The notes beneath the pieces were generated by a model that worked only from the letters and a program-made list of their open reading frames with translations, searched no databases and had not been told where the DNA came from. From positions 1-60,597 of the forward strand of contig JAYPAN010000009.1 of the NCBI GenBank assembly GCA_038123715.1: a stretch of DNA of 60,597 nt, read 5' to 3'. Positions 1 to 7,432 of this stretch are shown here, piece after piece (position 1 is the stretch's first letter; each line of letters opens with the position of its first letter). Source of the DNA: JAYPAN01 sp038123715. GTDB taxonomy: Bacteria; Pseudomonadota; Alphaproteobacteria; RS24. A program made the translations under genes and the position numbers.

Positions 1-489
1 GCCGGTTTTACCATTCACAGCGCCATTCACTCGGCGCGCGAAGATGCCCATTGCGTCTTGCATTTGCACACAGATGACGGCGTTGCCGTTTCGGCGCAAA
101 AGGAGGGGCTGATGCCCTTGTCGCAAACCGCCATGCTGGCGCGCGCCAATTTGGCCTATCATGATTATGAGGGCGTGGCGCTGAATCTTGACGAGCGCGA
201 AAGGCTGATTGCCGATATTGGCGACAAAAAACTGATGATGCTCCGCAATCACGGCACTTTATCCGTGGGTGAGAATTGCGGCATGGCGTTTATGGGGATT
301 TACTTCCTTGAGCGTGCCTGCACGGCGCAAGTGCGCGCGCTGAGTGGTGAACCCAATATGCCGTCGCAAGCGGCGTTGGAGACGACCAAAGAGCAGTCGG
401 AATCGCTGTTCAAGCCGGGTGTGGAAAAACTGGCTTGGCCGGCTTTGCTCCGCAAGCTTGACCGGCTGGATCCATCCTTCCGCGATTAG
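1..489 (+). CDS. class II aldolase/adducin family protein (5' truncated by window edge)
   Basis: The reading frame is open from base 1 and ends at 489, so this is the C-terminal 162 residues of a protein that usually has about 250. The visible part carries the family's metal-binding His cluster (HCVLHLHT near base 48) and a later conserved RNHGTLSVG segment. Family members are zinc-dependent aldolases or epimerases acting on small phosphorylated sugars, or proteins of unknown substrate in the adducin-like branch. This one resembles the many alphaproteobacterial copies without a known substrate. The next gene follows after 11 bases, so the two may be co-transcribed. The start codon, promoter and substrate cannot be judged. 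Confidence 0.85.
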   Translation, partial: AGFTIHSAIHSAREDAHCVLHLHTDDGVAVSAQKEGLMPLSQTAMLARANLAYHDYEGVALNLDERERLIADIGDKKLMMLRNHGTLSVGENCGMAFMGIYFLERACTAQVRALSGEPNMPSQAALETTKEQSESLFKPGVEKLAWPALLRKLDRLDPSFRD

Positions 490-500
490 GAGACTGCCCC

Positions 501-986
501 ATGCGTATTTTAATGTCGGCTTCAGCCGTTTCCGCAATTTTGTCTGCCGCCATGATTTTGTTTATTGGCATGACCGGAGCAGTTTTCGCCGGTCATCATG
601 CGGCGGGAGAGAAAGCCGCGCCCGAAATGCTGGTCGAAAAACGCATTAAACGCTTCAAGCAAAGCGGTGCTGATATTCAGGCGATTTTCAAAAAGCATAT
701 TGCAGCCGGCGATTATGTGGCGATTGAAAAAGCAGCCACCCGCATTGCCGACTGGGCCGATGTCATGCCAAATTATTTTCCGGCAGGCAGTTCCAGCAAG
801 GGCGCGCGCGCTGAAATCTGGGATAATTTCTCCGATTTTGAAGCCAAAGCGCAAGCCAATGCGAAAGCGGCACGGGCGGTTGTGATGGCCGCGCAAGTGG
901 CAGACAAAAAGAATGTTGTGGCCGCCGCGCGCAAAATGGGCGCCACATGCAAAAGCTGTCATGACAGCTATCGCAATAAAAAATAG
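501..986 (+). CDS. cytochrome c'/c-556 family protein, periplasmic
   Basis: A 161-residue protein with an N-terminal hydrophobic signal segment (about residues 5-30, ending near VFAGHH) and a single C-terminal haem-attachment motif CKSCH (Cys150, Cys153, His154). One haem close to the C terminus on a small helical protein is the hallmark of class II cytochromes (cytochrome c' and c-556). Such proteins are exported, receive haem c in the periplasm, and act in electron transfer or nitric-oxide binding. The b-type cytochrome gene on the opposite strand ends only 3 bases away. Class II cytochrome c and cytochrome b561 genes are often neighbours, so the two may exchange electrons; that partnership is inference. 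The function of this copy is not known. Confidence 0.9.
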   Translation: MRILMSASAVSAILSAAMILFIGMTGAVFAGHHAAGEKAAPEMLVEKRIKRFKQSGADIQAIFKKHIAAGDYVAIEKAATRIADWADVMPNYFPAGSSSKGARAEIWDNFSDFEAKAQANAKAARAVVMAAQVADKKNVVAAARKMGATCKSCHDSYRNKK

Positions 987-989
987 CGC

Positions 990-1634
990 TCAGTAAGTCG
1001 GCGTCAGCAGCGACAGCGACAAAGCGCCGGTAAGGCAAAGGGCAAGCAAAGCCAGACCGAACAGGCTGCGGCGGCGCGCGGGCATTTGACCGCCAATGCC
1101 GCCCGTCACCATGCGCGCGGCCAGTTTTTCACCCAGCCAAAAGCGGTGAAATATGATGGCGCTGACATGTAGGGCAACCAGCGGCAAAATAAAATCATGC
1201 AGGCGGCTGTGCCAGCGACCGGCAGGGGTCGGCCAATCGGCAAAGAGCTGTGGCGCCAGCACGCTCAGCGGTGCTTCGTAAAGAATATCGTCGCCCGTCC
1301 ACAGGCCGGTCACGGCCATGCCGCCCATAAGCGCCAGCAGGGCGATAACCGCCAGCCCGCCCAACGGGTTATGGCCGATAAAGGGCGGCGTTGCCCGCCT
1401 GAATATCGCGCGAATATAAGCGGCAATTACCGCCGGTGGGTGCAGCAAAGTGGAAAAACGCGCGCTTGGATGGCCGACAAAGCCCCAAATCAGGCGAAAG
1501 ACCAAAAGGCCAAATGTGGCCAGCCCGAATAATTCATGCCAATAGGTCGCGCCATTTTCGCCGGTGATATAAGCTCCGATAATGCTGCCGGCGAAGCCCC
1601 AGTGAAACAGGCGGGTTGGTAAATCCCAGACCAT
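990..1634 (-). CDS. cytochrome b561-type membrane protein
   Basis: A 214-residue membrane protein starting MVWDLPTRLFHW, the typical opening of bacterial cytochrome b561 (CybB/YdhU-like). Four or five hydrophobic segments are visible, with histidines placed as haem-b ligands (LFHW near the start, YWHEL near residue 33, RLHDF and ALHVS in the second half). Members shuttle electrons between membrane quinols and a periplasmic partner. The start codon shares one base with the stop of the upstream GTPase gene (TGATG), which implies translational coupling. It is the last gene of a three-gene minus-strand operon. The periplasmic cytochrome c' encoded next door is a possible redox partner (inference). 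Confidence 0.87.
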   Translation of the reverse strand: MVWDLPTRLFHWGFAGSIIGAYITGENGATYWHELFGLATFGLLVFRLIWGFVGHPSARFSTLLHPPAVIAAYIRAIFRRATPPFIGHNPLGGLAVIALLALMGGMAVTGLWTGDDILYEAPLSVLAPQLFADWPTPAGRWHSRLHDFILPLVALHVSAIIFHRFWLGEKLAARMVTGGIGGQMPARRRSLFGLALLALCLTGALSLSLLTPTY

Positions 1635-2560
1635 CAGGCCGGCTCGCTTATGCTGGCAAGGGCGAGGCTGTCGGCTTTTTCGGTGAGGCCGGGGCGGCCA
1701 ATGATAACAAAATGCCCGCTTGGCGTGCCGTCAAAAGCCGCAATGTCAATCCGGCCACCGGCATAATGCAGCACATAAGCGCCTTGTTCATCCTGCAAAA
1801 TCCCCTTGGCGCGCAGCAAGTCAGGCGCCAGACCGGTCAGCTTGGCGGCCAGTTCATCGCGTGGCACGCGAAAGGGCAGGGTCAGGGCAAGGCGGGCGAA
1901 ATCATGCGCGACATCCGGCATGTGTGTCGCGCTGTCGGTCTGGCACGGCGCCGGTCGGTCATGCAGCATCGGCTCAAGAATAATATCGCTGTCAATCTGC
2001 CCATGCGTGCAGAGCAATTGCGGGATGGATGCGCGCTGTGCTGTCAAATCGGCACGCGCCGCGCGGCGTTGTTCCGGCGTGGCAATATCGGTTTTGCTGA
2101 GCAGGAAAAGATTGGCAGCCGCGATTTGGCGTTGATAATTATCGGCCAGATAGGGGTCGCGCGCATGGCCGTCATGGGCGGTGGCATCAACCAGTGTAAC
2201 AATTGTGTCGAGCCGTAATTCCTTATCGACCGCGGCAAAACCGGCAATACGCGCCGGGTCGGCGACGCCACTGGCTTCAATCAGAATATGGTCGGGGCGC
2301 GGCGTCTGGCGCATCACCTCATGCAGAGCCAGCGCCAAATCATCGCCGATTGAGCAGCATACGCAGCCATTAGCCAACGCGATTTGGCCGCCATGCCGCG
2401 CCGCGATTAATTCGCTGTCTATGTTCAGCGCGCCGAAATCATTGACCAAAGCGGCCAGCCGCCGCCCGCCCGCATGAGACAGCAAATGATTGAGCAAAGC
2501 GGTTTTGCCAGTGCCGAGAAAACCGGCAATAATGGTCAGAGGCACGGCGGGGGCAGTCAT
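1634..2560 (-). CDS. COG0523 (CobW/P47K) family metal-chaperone GTPase
   Basis: A 308-residue G3E GTPase. The Walker A loop is GFLGTGKT at residues 13-20, the family's metal-binding CxCC motif is C66-V-C68-C69, and a conserved EASGVADP stretch follows. The C-terminal CobW_C domain is short. COG0523 proteins insert or allocate metals such as zinc or cobalt to client enzymes (ZNG1, YeiR and CobW are examples). The gene starts 4 bases after the stop of a metal-dependent amidohydrolase and overlaps the next gene by one base. The amidohydrolase is therefore a plausible client, but that is inference. I saw no recognisable Zur box upstream of the operon. Confidence 0.9.
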   Translation of the reverse strand: MTAPAVPLTIIAGFLGTGKTALLNHLLSHAGGRRLAALVNDFGALNIDSELIAARHGGQIALANGCVCCSIGDDLALALHEVMRQTPRPDHILIEASGVADPARIAGFAAVDKELRLDTIVTLVDATAHDGHARDPYLADNYQRQIAAANLFLLSKTDIATPEQRRAARADLTAQRASIPQLLCTHGQIDSDIILEPMLHDRPAPCQTDSATHMPDVAHDFARLALTLPFRVPRDELAAKLTGLAPDLLRAKGILQDEQGAYVLHYAGGRIDIAAFDGTPSGHFVIIGRPGLTEKADSLALASISEPA

Positions 2561-2564
2561 CGCA

Positions 2565-4205
2565 TCACTCCCGCCCGCTATTCATATAAATATGACCACC
2601 GACCATTGTGCCGGCGACGCCGATATCTTTCAACTCTATTGGGTCAACCGCCATCGGGTCGGCATCAAGAATGGCGCAATCGGCGCGCTTGCCCGCTTCG
2701 AGGCTGCCAATCTCGCCATCCATTTTCAATGACCGCGCCGCGCCTAAAGTAATGGCTTGCAAGGCTTGTGCGACAGTGATTTTGGCGCTGTCGCCGCCAA
2801 GCGTAACGCCGCTTGAGGTCAACCGGTTAACCGCGCACCAAGCGGTAAAAAGCGGCGCCAGCGCGGTGACCGGCGCGTCGGAATGAATCGCCAGATTAAC
2901 ACCGGCGTCAAGCGCAGCACCGGCATTGTCAAGCCGCGCCGCACGCTCCGGCCCCATTGTGGTCGAAATATGCGCGTCGCCCCAATAATAAAGATGGTTG
3001 GAAAACAGATTAACGCCGACGCCCAACGCCGCCATGCGGTGAAATTGCGCGCGGCTGGCCATTTGGCAATGTTGCAGCGTGTGGCGGTGGTCGGGTCTTG
3101 GATGGGCGGTCAATGCCGCCTCTATCGCGTCAAGCGCAACCTCAGTGCATTCATCGCCATTGGTGTGAATATGTATCTGAAACCCGGCGCTGTGATAGGC
3201 GGCAACCAGCTCTTTCAACCGCGCCGGTTCAATATACCAAAGCCCATTAGGCGCGCCATTGTGATAGCCCGGCCATTTCAGCCGCGCCGAAAACCCTTGA
3301 ATGGAGCCGTCGGCCACCAGTTTCACCATGGGCATTCGCAGCTTGTCACTCTGGCGGGCGGCGAGTTCTTGCAAGCGCGCAATGCCTTGTGCCGCTTCCG
3401 GCCCGCCGCCTTGCAAGGCAACCACCAGCCGCATTGGAAAATCATCCCGATTGACCGTCTCCACCAGCACATCAACCGCCGCGTCGGGCAGGGGATTGGC
3501 TAAATCCGTGGCGGTGGTGACGCCGGTCTGGCGCGCGACATTGGCAAAGTTTTTGAGGCTGCTGCCTGTGCCGGAGGCGGCCAGCAGATTAAGGCCGGTG
3601 GTTCGCATCGCCATATACATGCCGAGCTGGCCGAGAAACTCGCCCGATGGATTGCCATTTTCATCGCGGCGAATGGCTTCGCTATTGTCGTTTTCTTTTA
3701 CGCCGGCTGCTTCAATCACCGGCGAATTGGTGTTGAGAATATGCAGCGAAGCATGCAGCACAATCATCGGCGTATCGGGTGACACGCTGTCCAAATCGGC
3801 AATATTCATGCGCCGACCGGTGAAAAATATCGGGTCAAAGCCCCAAGCGATAAGCGGCGCATCGGCTTCGGCGGCAGGGCGGGTGGCGATGATTTCTTTC
3901 AGCCGCGCCACGACAGCATCAATCGATTTCAGCCCCGGCCAAATCGTGCCATCCGGCCCTTCGCGGTCATAATAGCCGACATAGTGATAATCCCAGAACA
4001 GCCCTTCCATTATATGGCTGTGGCCTTCAACAAAGCCGGGCATCAGCACCTTATCGGCAAATCGGGTGTCAATAGCGCCCGTATCAGGCATGTCACCGGC
4101 CTGCCCGACCGCCAGAATATGCCCGTCACGCACCGCTATATGGCTGGCGCGCGGCTGGTCAGGGTTCATGGTTAAAATGGAAGCGGTTTGATAAATTGTC
4201 GTCAT
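2565..4205 (-). CDS. amidohydrolase family protein (YtcJ/amidohydrolase 3 type)
   Basis: A 546-residue metal-dependent hydrolase. The N-terminal beta-sandwich leads into PGFVEGHSH, whose H62xH64 is the first metal-binding pair of the amidohydrolase superfamily. HTNGDE and HSDAPV further on supply later ligands and the catalytic Asp region. The C-terminal LEAGKRAD segment is typical of YtcJ-like members. The ATG at 4205 is chosen because GGGAGAAG lies just upstream; an in-frame start at 4319 lacks a good site and adds 38 residues unlike the family. First gene of a coupled operon with a COG0523 GTPase and a cytochrome b561. The substrate cannot be told from sequence. Confidence 0.9.
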   Translation of the reverse strand: MTTIYQTASILTMNPDQPRASHIAVRDGHILAVGQAGDMPDTGAIDTRFADKVLMPGFVEGHSHIMEGLFWDYHYVGYYDREGPDGTIWPGLKSIDAVVARLKEIIATRPAAEADAPLIAWGFDPIFFTGRRMNIADLDSVSPDTPMIVLHASLHILNTNSPVIEAAGVKENDNSEAIRRDENGNPSGEFLGQLGMYMAMRTTGLNLLAASGTGSSLKNFANVARQTGVTTATDLANPLPDAAVDVLVETVNRDDFPMRLVVALQGGGPEAAQGIARLQELAARQSDKLRMPMVKLVADGSIQGFSARLKWPGYHNGAPNGLWYIEPARLKELVAAYHSAGFQIHIHTNGDECTEVALDAIEAALTAHPRPDHRHTLQHCQMASRAQFHRMAALGVGVNLFSNHLYYWGDAHISTTMGPERAARLDNAGAALDAGVNLAIHSDAPVTALAPLFTAWCAVNRLTSSGVTLGGDSAKITVAQALQAITLGAARSLKMDGEIGSLEAGKRADCAILDADPMAVDPIELKDIGVAGTMVGGHIYMNSGRE

Positions 4206-4406
4206 TGTCTTCTCCCGTGCAAACAAGTCTAGCGGCTTGTTTTTGGATTTCAATATCGGATTGGGGGACGCATATAGGCATGATTTAGCTGGCCTGTTTC
4301 GGTTTTGACTTTTCAGCACGGCTCGCCTAATCTATTTCCACAGGCCGCGAGTATATTTGTTCTGCGTTTATGTATGGCCCCAACATAAACATGCAGGAGA
4401 GCAGAT
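4206..4406. promoter_or_regulatory. divergent intergenic region with two inverted repeats
   Basis: About 200 bases separate the minus-strand amidohydrolase operon from the plus-strand chimeric gene. Two perfect inverted repeats are visible. AAACAAG (4221-4227) and CTTGTTT (4236-4242) with an 8-base spacer lie 16 bases before the amidohydrolase start. GTTTATGT (4366-4373) and ACATAAAC (4383-4390) with a 9-base spacer lie just before the ribosome-binding site of the chimera. Either could be an operator or an RNA hairpin. No convincing -35/-10 pair is obvious on either strand. Confidence 0.5.
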
Positions 4407-4847
4407 ATGCCCGGATCATTTACCACCCCGACGATTTCAGCGACGATTGCCGAAGGCGGCAGCTTAACGGTCACGATAACCCCTTCATCAGCGCTTGGCG
4501 CGGCAACCACTGTGCGCTGGGTGATTGTGCCAAAGGGCAAGACACCGATATCGAGCAGTGATTTTTCGTCGCTGACCGGCACGCTGAGCATTGACGATAT
4601 GGCGGCACTGACCTCGGCCTGCGATTTGGTGGTGTGTGTCGATACAATGAACGGTCATTTGGCTGGCGGGCTGGGCGTCGATTGCTTCGTCGTGCTGCCG
4701 TTTTCCGCCGATTGGCGCTGGCATGATGGCCGCGATGATACGCCTTGGTATGCTGGCATGCGGCTGTTTCGCCAGCCTGCACCGGCTGACTGGCAGGGTG
4801 TGGTTGCGCCCTTGCGTGCGGCGGTGCAGGAAAAATTCAACCTGTAA
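4407..4847 (+). pseudogene. chimeric remnant: adhesin-like N terminus fused to TPR/GT9-type C terminus
   Basis: An intact 146-codon frame that looks like two unrelated proteins joined. Residues 1-62 (SATIAEGGSLTVTITPSS, then SDFSSLTGTLSI) resemble the start of a Calx-beta/Ig-like repeat of very large surface proteins. Residues 63-146 (DLVVCVDTMNGHLAGGLG, then LPFSADWRW, SPWY-like TPWYAGMRLFRQP) match the conserved C-terminal end of TPR-containing glycosyltransferase-family-9-like proteins. An in-frame deletion that removed most of two genes would explain this. The junction lies near base 4590. It has a good ribosome-binding site (AGGAGAG near 4395) and may still be translated. The call rests on recognised motifs without alignment, so 'small hypothetical protein' remains possible. 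Confidence 0.6.
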
Positions 4848-4860
4848 TGTGCAATTCATA

Positions 4861-4889
4861 TTGACAGGCGGGCGTGGGCAGACTAGAAC
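4861..4889 (+). promoter_or_regulatory. promoter of the imuA-imuB-dnaE2 operon
   Basis: A perfect -35 element TTGACA (4861-4866) is followed by a 17-base spacer and TAGAAC (4884-4889) as a weak -10. It sits 14 bases after the chimera stop and 49 bases before the imuA start. The -10 lies within the LexA box, which fits repression by blocking RNA polymerase. Confidence 0.6.
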
Positions 4890-4900
4890 AAAATAGGAAC
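4886..4900 (+). promoter_or_regulatory. LexA (SOS) box, alphaproteobacterial type
   Basis: GAAC (4886-4889), seven bases, then GAAC (4897-4900). This is the direct-repeat form GAAC-N7-GAAC (GTTC-N7-GTTC on the other strand) known for LexA in Alphaproteobacteria. It overlaps the -10 of the promoter that drives the mutasome genes, whose homologues are SOS-induced. A third GAAC at 4909-4912 is spaced by 8 bases and is probably not part of a site. Confidence 0.85.
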
Positions 4901-4937
4901 AAATAAAGGAACAGATTTCCTTAAAGGAGCAATCGCC

Positions 4938-5762
4938 ATGCAGGCAAAAACCGCGCAAGAAACGCCCCGTAAGGCGCAGATTGCCCGATTGCGCCAGATG
5001 ATGCAGGCTCATGACATGCGTCCGGAAGATGCGCTGTCAGGCGCGGCGGGCATGGCTATTGGCTTTGACGCGATAGATGCCGACCTGCCGCAAGGTCTGG
5101 CCGGTGATGCGCTGCATGAGGTGGTGGCGGCGCGACTCGGTGATTTTCCCGCCGCGCTTGGCTTTGCTTGGCATTTGGCGGCGCGCTTTACCACACAATT
5201 TGCTGAACAATTTGCTGAACAGGGGGCGGCGGGCGAGGCGCATGTGCTTTACGGCCAGACGCATGGCGGGGTGCGCGATATCGGCCAGCCCTATGCACCG
5301 GCGCTGCATCAGGCCGGCCTGTCACCGACGCGGCTGATTTATCTCGATGGCGTCGCGCCGGATGATTTGCTGTGGGCTGGTGAGACAGCACTGGCCTGCC
5401 CGTCCATTGGCTGCACCGTGCTGGCCAATCCTGACAGCGCGCCAAGCTTCACCGCCAGCCGACGCTTGTCTATGGCGGCGGCCAATGCGGTGCGGCCGAT
5501 TTTGCTGGTGCTGGGGGCTGCGGCGCAAGGCGCGGCTTCGGCGGCGACAACGCGCTGGCACATTCGCTCCCTGCCCAAACAGGGCTGGCAGGTGCAATTG
5601 CTACGGCAAAAATATGGTGTGGCATCTTGTTCACCAGCATCCTGTTCACCAGCAAAAGCCGCACGCGGCTGGGCGGTTTATCCGGCACGGCCTGTATGCG
5701 CGCCCCAACATAACATACCGCTTGCGCGCCCGCATCATCTCCTGCATGCGCGGCAGGCTTAA
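4938..5762 (+). CDS. imuA: SOS mutagenesis accessory protein ImuA
   Basis: A 274-residue RecA-like protein that begins the imuA-imuB-dnaE2 cassette. ImuA acts with ImuB and the error-prone polymerase DnaE2 in damage-induced mutagenesis. The DALHEVVAARLGDFPAALGFAW stretch near residue 55 is typical of ImuA/SulA-like proteins. The gene sits directly behind a LexA box and has a strong ribosome-binding site (AAAGGAG before the ATG). Two short in-frame tandem duplications are seen: FAEQFAEQ (5196-5219, 12-bp unit) and CSPASCSPA (5623-5652, 15-bp unit). The C-terminal 50 residues look less like family members than the rest. Identity rests mostly on context plus N-terminal similarity. Confidence 0.85.
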   Translation: MQAKTAQETPRKAQIARLRQMMQAHDMRPEDALSGAAGMAIGFDAIDADLPQGLAGDALHEVVAARLGDFPAALGFAWHLAARFTTQFAEQFAEQGAAGEAHVLYGQTHGGVRDIGQPYAPALHQAGLSPTRLIYLDGVAPDDLLWAGETALACPSIGCTVLANPDSAPSFTASRRLSMAAANAVRPILLVLGAAAQGAASAATTRWHIRSLPKQGWQVQLLRQKYGVASCSPASCSPAKAARGWAVYPARPVCAPQHNIPLARPHHLLHARQA

Positions 5763-5779
5763 CCGCGTGGTCATACCCA

Positions 5780-7432
5780 ATGTCCGCGCCGCCTGCCCAT
5801 CTTACGCCCGACCTGCCTCCGCCGCCTTTTGAACGCTGCTATCTGGCGCTGTGGTTTCCCTATTGGCACACGGATGCCAGCATGGTCGCGCATGAGCGCG
5901 CGCAACCCTTTGTGCTGGTCACGCAACAGCAAGGCGGGCAAAGGCTGGCTGCCGCCAATGCTGCCGCGCAAGCTGCCGGACTGGCAGCAGGCATGACATT
6001 GGCCGATGCGCGTGCGCTGGTGCCATGTGTGCAGACCGCCATGTTGGACGTCGCCGCTTCAGCGCGTCGTTTGCGCCGTTGCGCGGCGAGCCTGCAAAGT
6101 TTCACCCCCTGGGTTGGCGAAGACCGTTTCGCGCCGCAAGACGGGCTGATGCTTGATGTCAGCGGTTGCGCGCATTTATTCGGCGGTGAGCGCAAAATGC
6201 TGGCCGAGATGCGCGCCCGTTTCGCGCGCAGCAATCAGGGGGAGGGGGTTGGCCTGTCTATGGCGCTGGCCGGCACGCCGGGCGCGGCTTGGGGGTTGGC
6301 GCATTATGGCGGCGGGCAGGGCGACATTATTGTGCCGCCCGGCCATGAGGCCGAAGCAGTGCTTGAGCTGCCAGTGGCGGCTTTGCGGTTGGAAGCGGCG
6401 CAGCTTGATTTATGCCGACGGCTGGGGTTGGTGCGGATTGCCGATTTGGCGCGCTTTCCGCGCCATGAAATCACCCGCCGCTTTGGTGCGCTGCCGATAT
6501 TGCGGATGGAGCAGGCTTTCGGGCAGGCCGGGGAAAGCGTCAATCCCTATCTGCCGCCGCCGCGTTTTCAGGCCATACGCAATCTGGCGCAAAGTGTCAC
6601 CCAGATTGAGGCGGTGCAGCTTTTGGTGGATGCGCTATGCACCACGCTGGCGGCGCAATTGCATGAGGCCGGGCGCGGGGCGCAAGCGCTGGATTTGCTG
6701 CTTACCCGTTCTGACAATGCACGGTTGCGCCTGCATGTGCCTTTGGCGCATCCCTCGGCTGATGCGGCGCATATGGCGCGGCTGTTTGCTGAGCGTTTCG
6801 CCCGCCTGCAAAGCGGCTTTGATGCCGGTTTCGGCATAGAGACGCTGGTGCTGATGGCGCAACGACACGCGCCATTGGCACCGCCGCAAGATGCGCTGGC
6901 GCTGCAAGGGCGCGGACGCAAATCCGTGCCGGTGGCGGCATTGGCGCGCTTTGCCGACCGGCTGGTCAGCCGTCTGGGCGCGCGCGCCGTGGTGCGCCCC
7001 GTATCATGGCCGTCGCATATTCCCGAACGCGCCGCCAGCTTGCAGAGCTTGACCATTGCCCCGCCGGACAAACAAGATGCGGCAGCGGCAAATGACAGTC
7101 CGGCTTCGGCGACACGGCCTTTATTTCTGCTGTGTGCGCCTGAGCCGATTGAGGTGATTGCCGAAATACCCGAAGGCGCGCCGTTCCGGTTTCGCTGGCG
7201 GCGTGTGCTGCATGAGGTTGTTGCCGCGCAAGGGCCGGAGCGTATCGGGGCGGAATGGTGGCGTCAGGCCATGAGTGCATCACCGGATGATACGGCGCAT
7301 AATATAGCGGGGACGCGCGATTATTTTCGCATTGAAGATGCCAATGGCCACCGCTTCTGGCTGTATCGCGACGGGCTTTACGGGCGCGAGACGCTATCCC
7401 CGCGCTGGTTCATGCATGGTGTTTTTCCTTGA
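5780..7432 (+). CDS. imuB: ImuB, Y-family polymerase-like mutasome subunit
   Basis: A 550-residue protein opening with YLALWFPYWHTD, the characteristic start of ImuB. It continues with LDVSGCAHLFGGE, where a true Y-family polymerase would carry its catalytic Asp-Glu pair. ImuB proteins lack these acidic residues and act as a non-catalytic hub linking DnaE2, ImuA and the sliding clamp. I could not pick out a clamp-binding motif by eye. The start lies 17 bases after imuA. The stop overlaps the TTG start of dnaE2 by four bases, so the three genes are a coupled SOS operon. Confidence 0.93.
   Translation: MSAPPAHLTPDLPPPPFERCYLALWFPYWHTDASMVAHERAQPFVLVTQQQGGQRLAAANAAAQAAGLAAGMTLADARALVPCVQTAMLDVAASARRLRRCAASLQSFTPWVGEDRFAPQDGLMLDVSGCAHLFGGERKMLAEMRARFARSNQGEGVGLSMALAGTPGAAWGLAHYGGGQGDIIVPPGHEAEAVLELPVAALRLEAAQLDLCRRLGLVRIADLARFPRHEITRRFGALPILRMEQAFGQAGESVNPYLPPPRFQAIRNLAQSVTQIEAVQLLVDALCTTLAAQLHEAGRGAQALDLLLTRSDNARLRLHVPLAHPSADAAHMARLFAERFARLQSGFDAGFGIETLVLMAQRHAPLAPPQDALALQGRGRKSVPVAALARFADRLVSRLGARAVVRPVSWPSHIPERAASLQSLTIAPPDKQDAAAANDSPASATRPLFLLCAPEPIEVIAEIPEGAPFRFRWRRVLHEVVAAQGPERIGAEWWRQAMSASPDDTAHNIAGTRDYFRIEDANGHRFWLYRDGLYGRETLSPRWFMHGVFP

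Noticed and set aside
4897..4912. Second LexA box
   Set aside because: The spacing is GAAC-N8-GAAC, one base longer than the alphaproteobacterial site.
5600..5762. Frameshift near the end of imuA
   Set aside because: The tail looks unusual, but other frames give no better family match, so the reading frame was left as it is.
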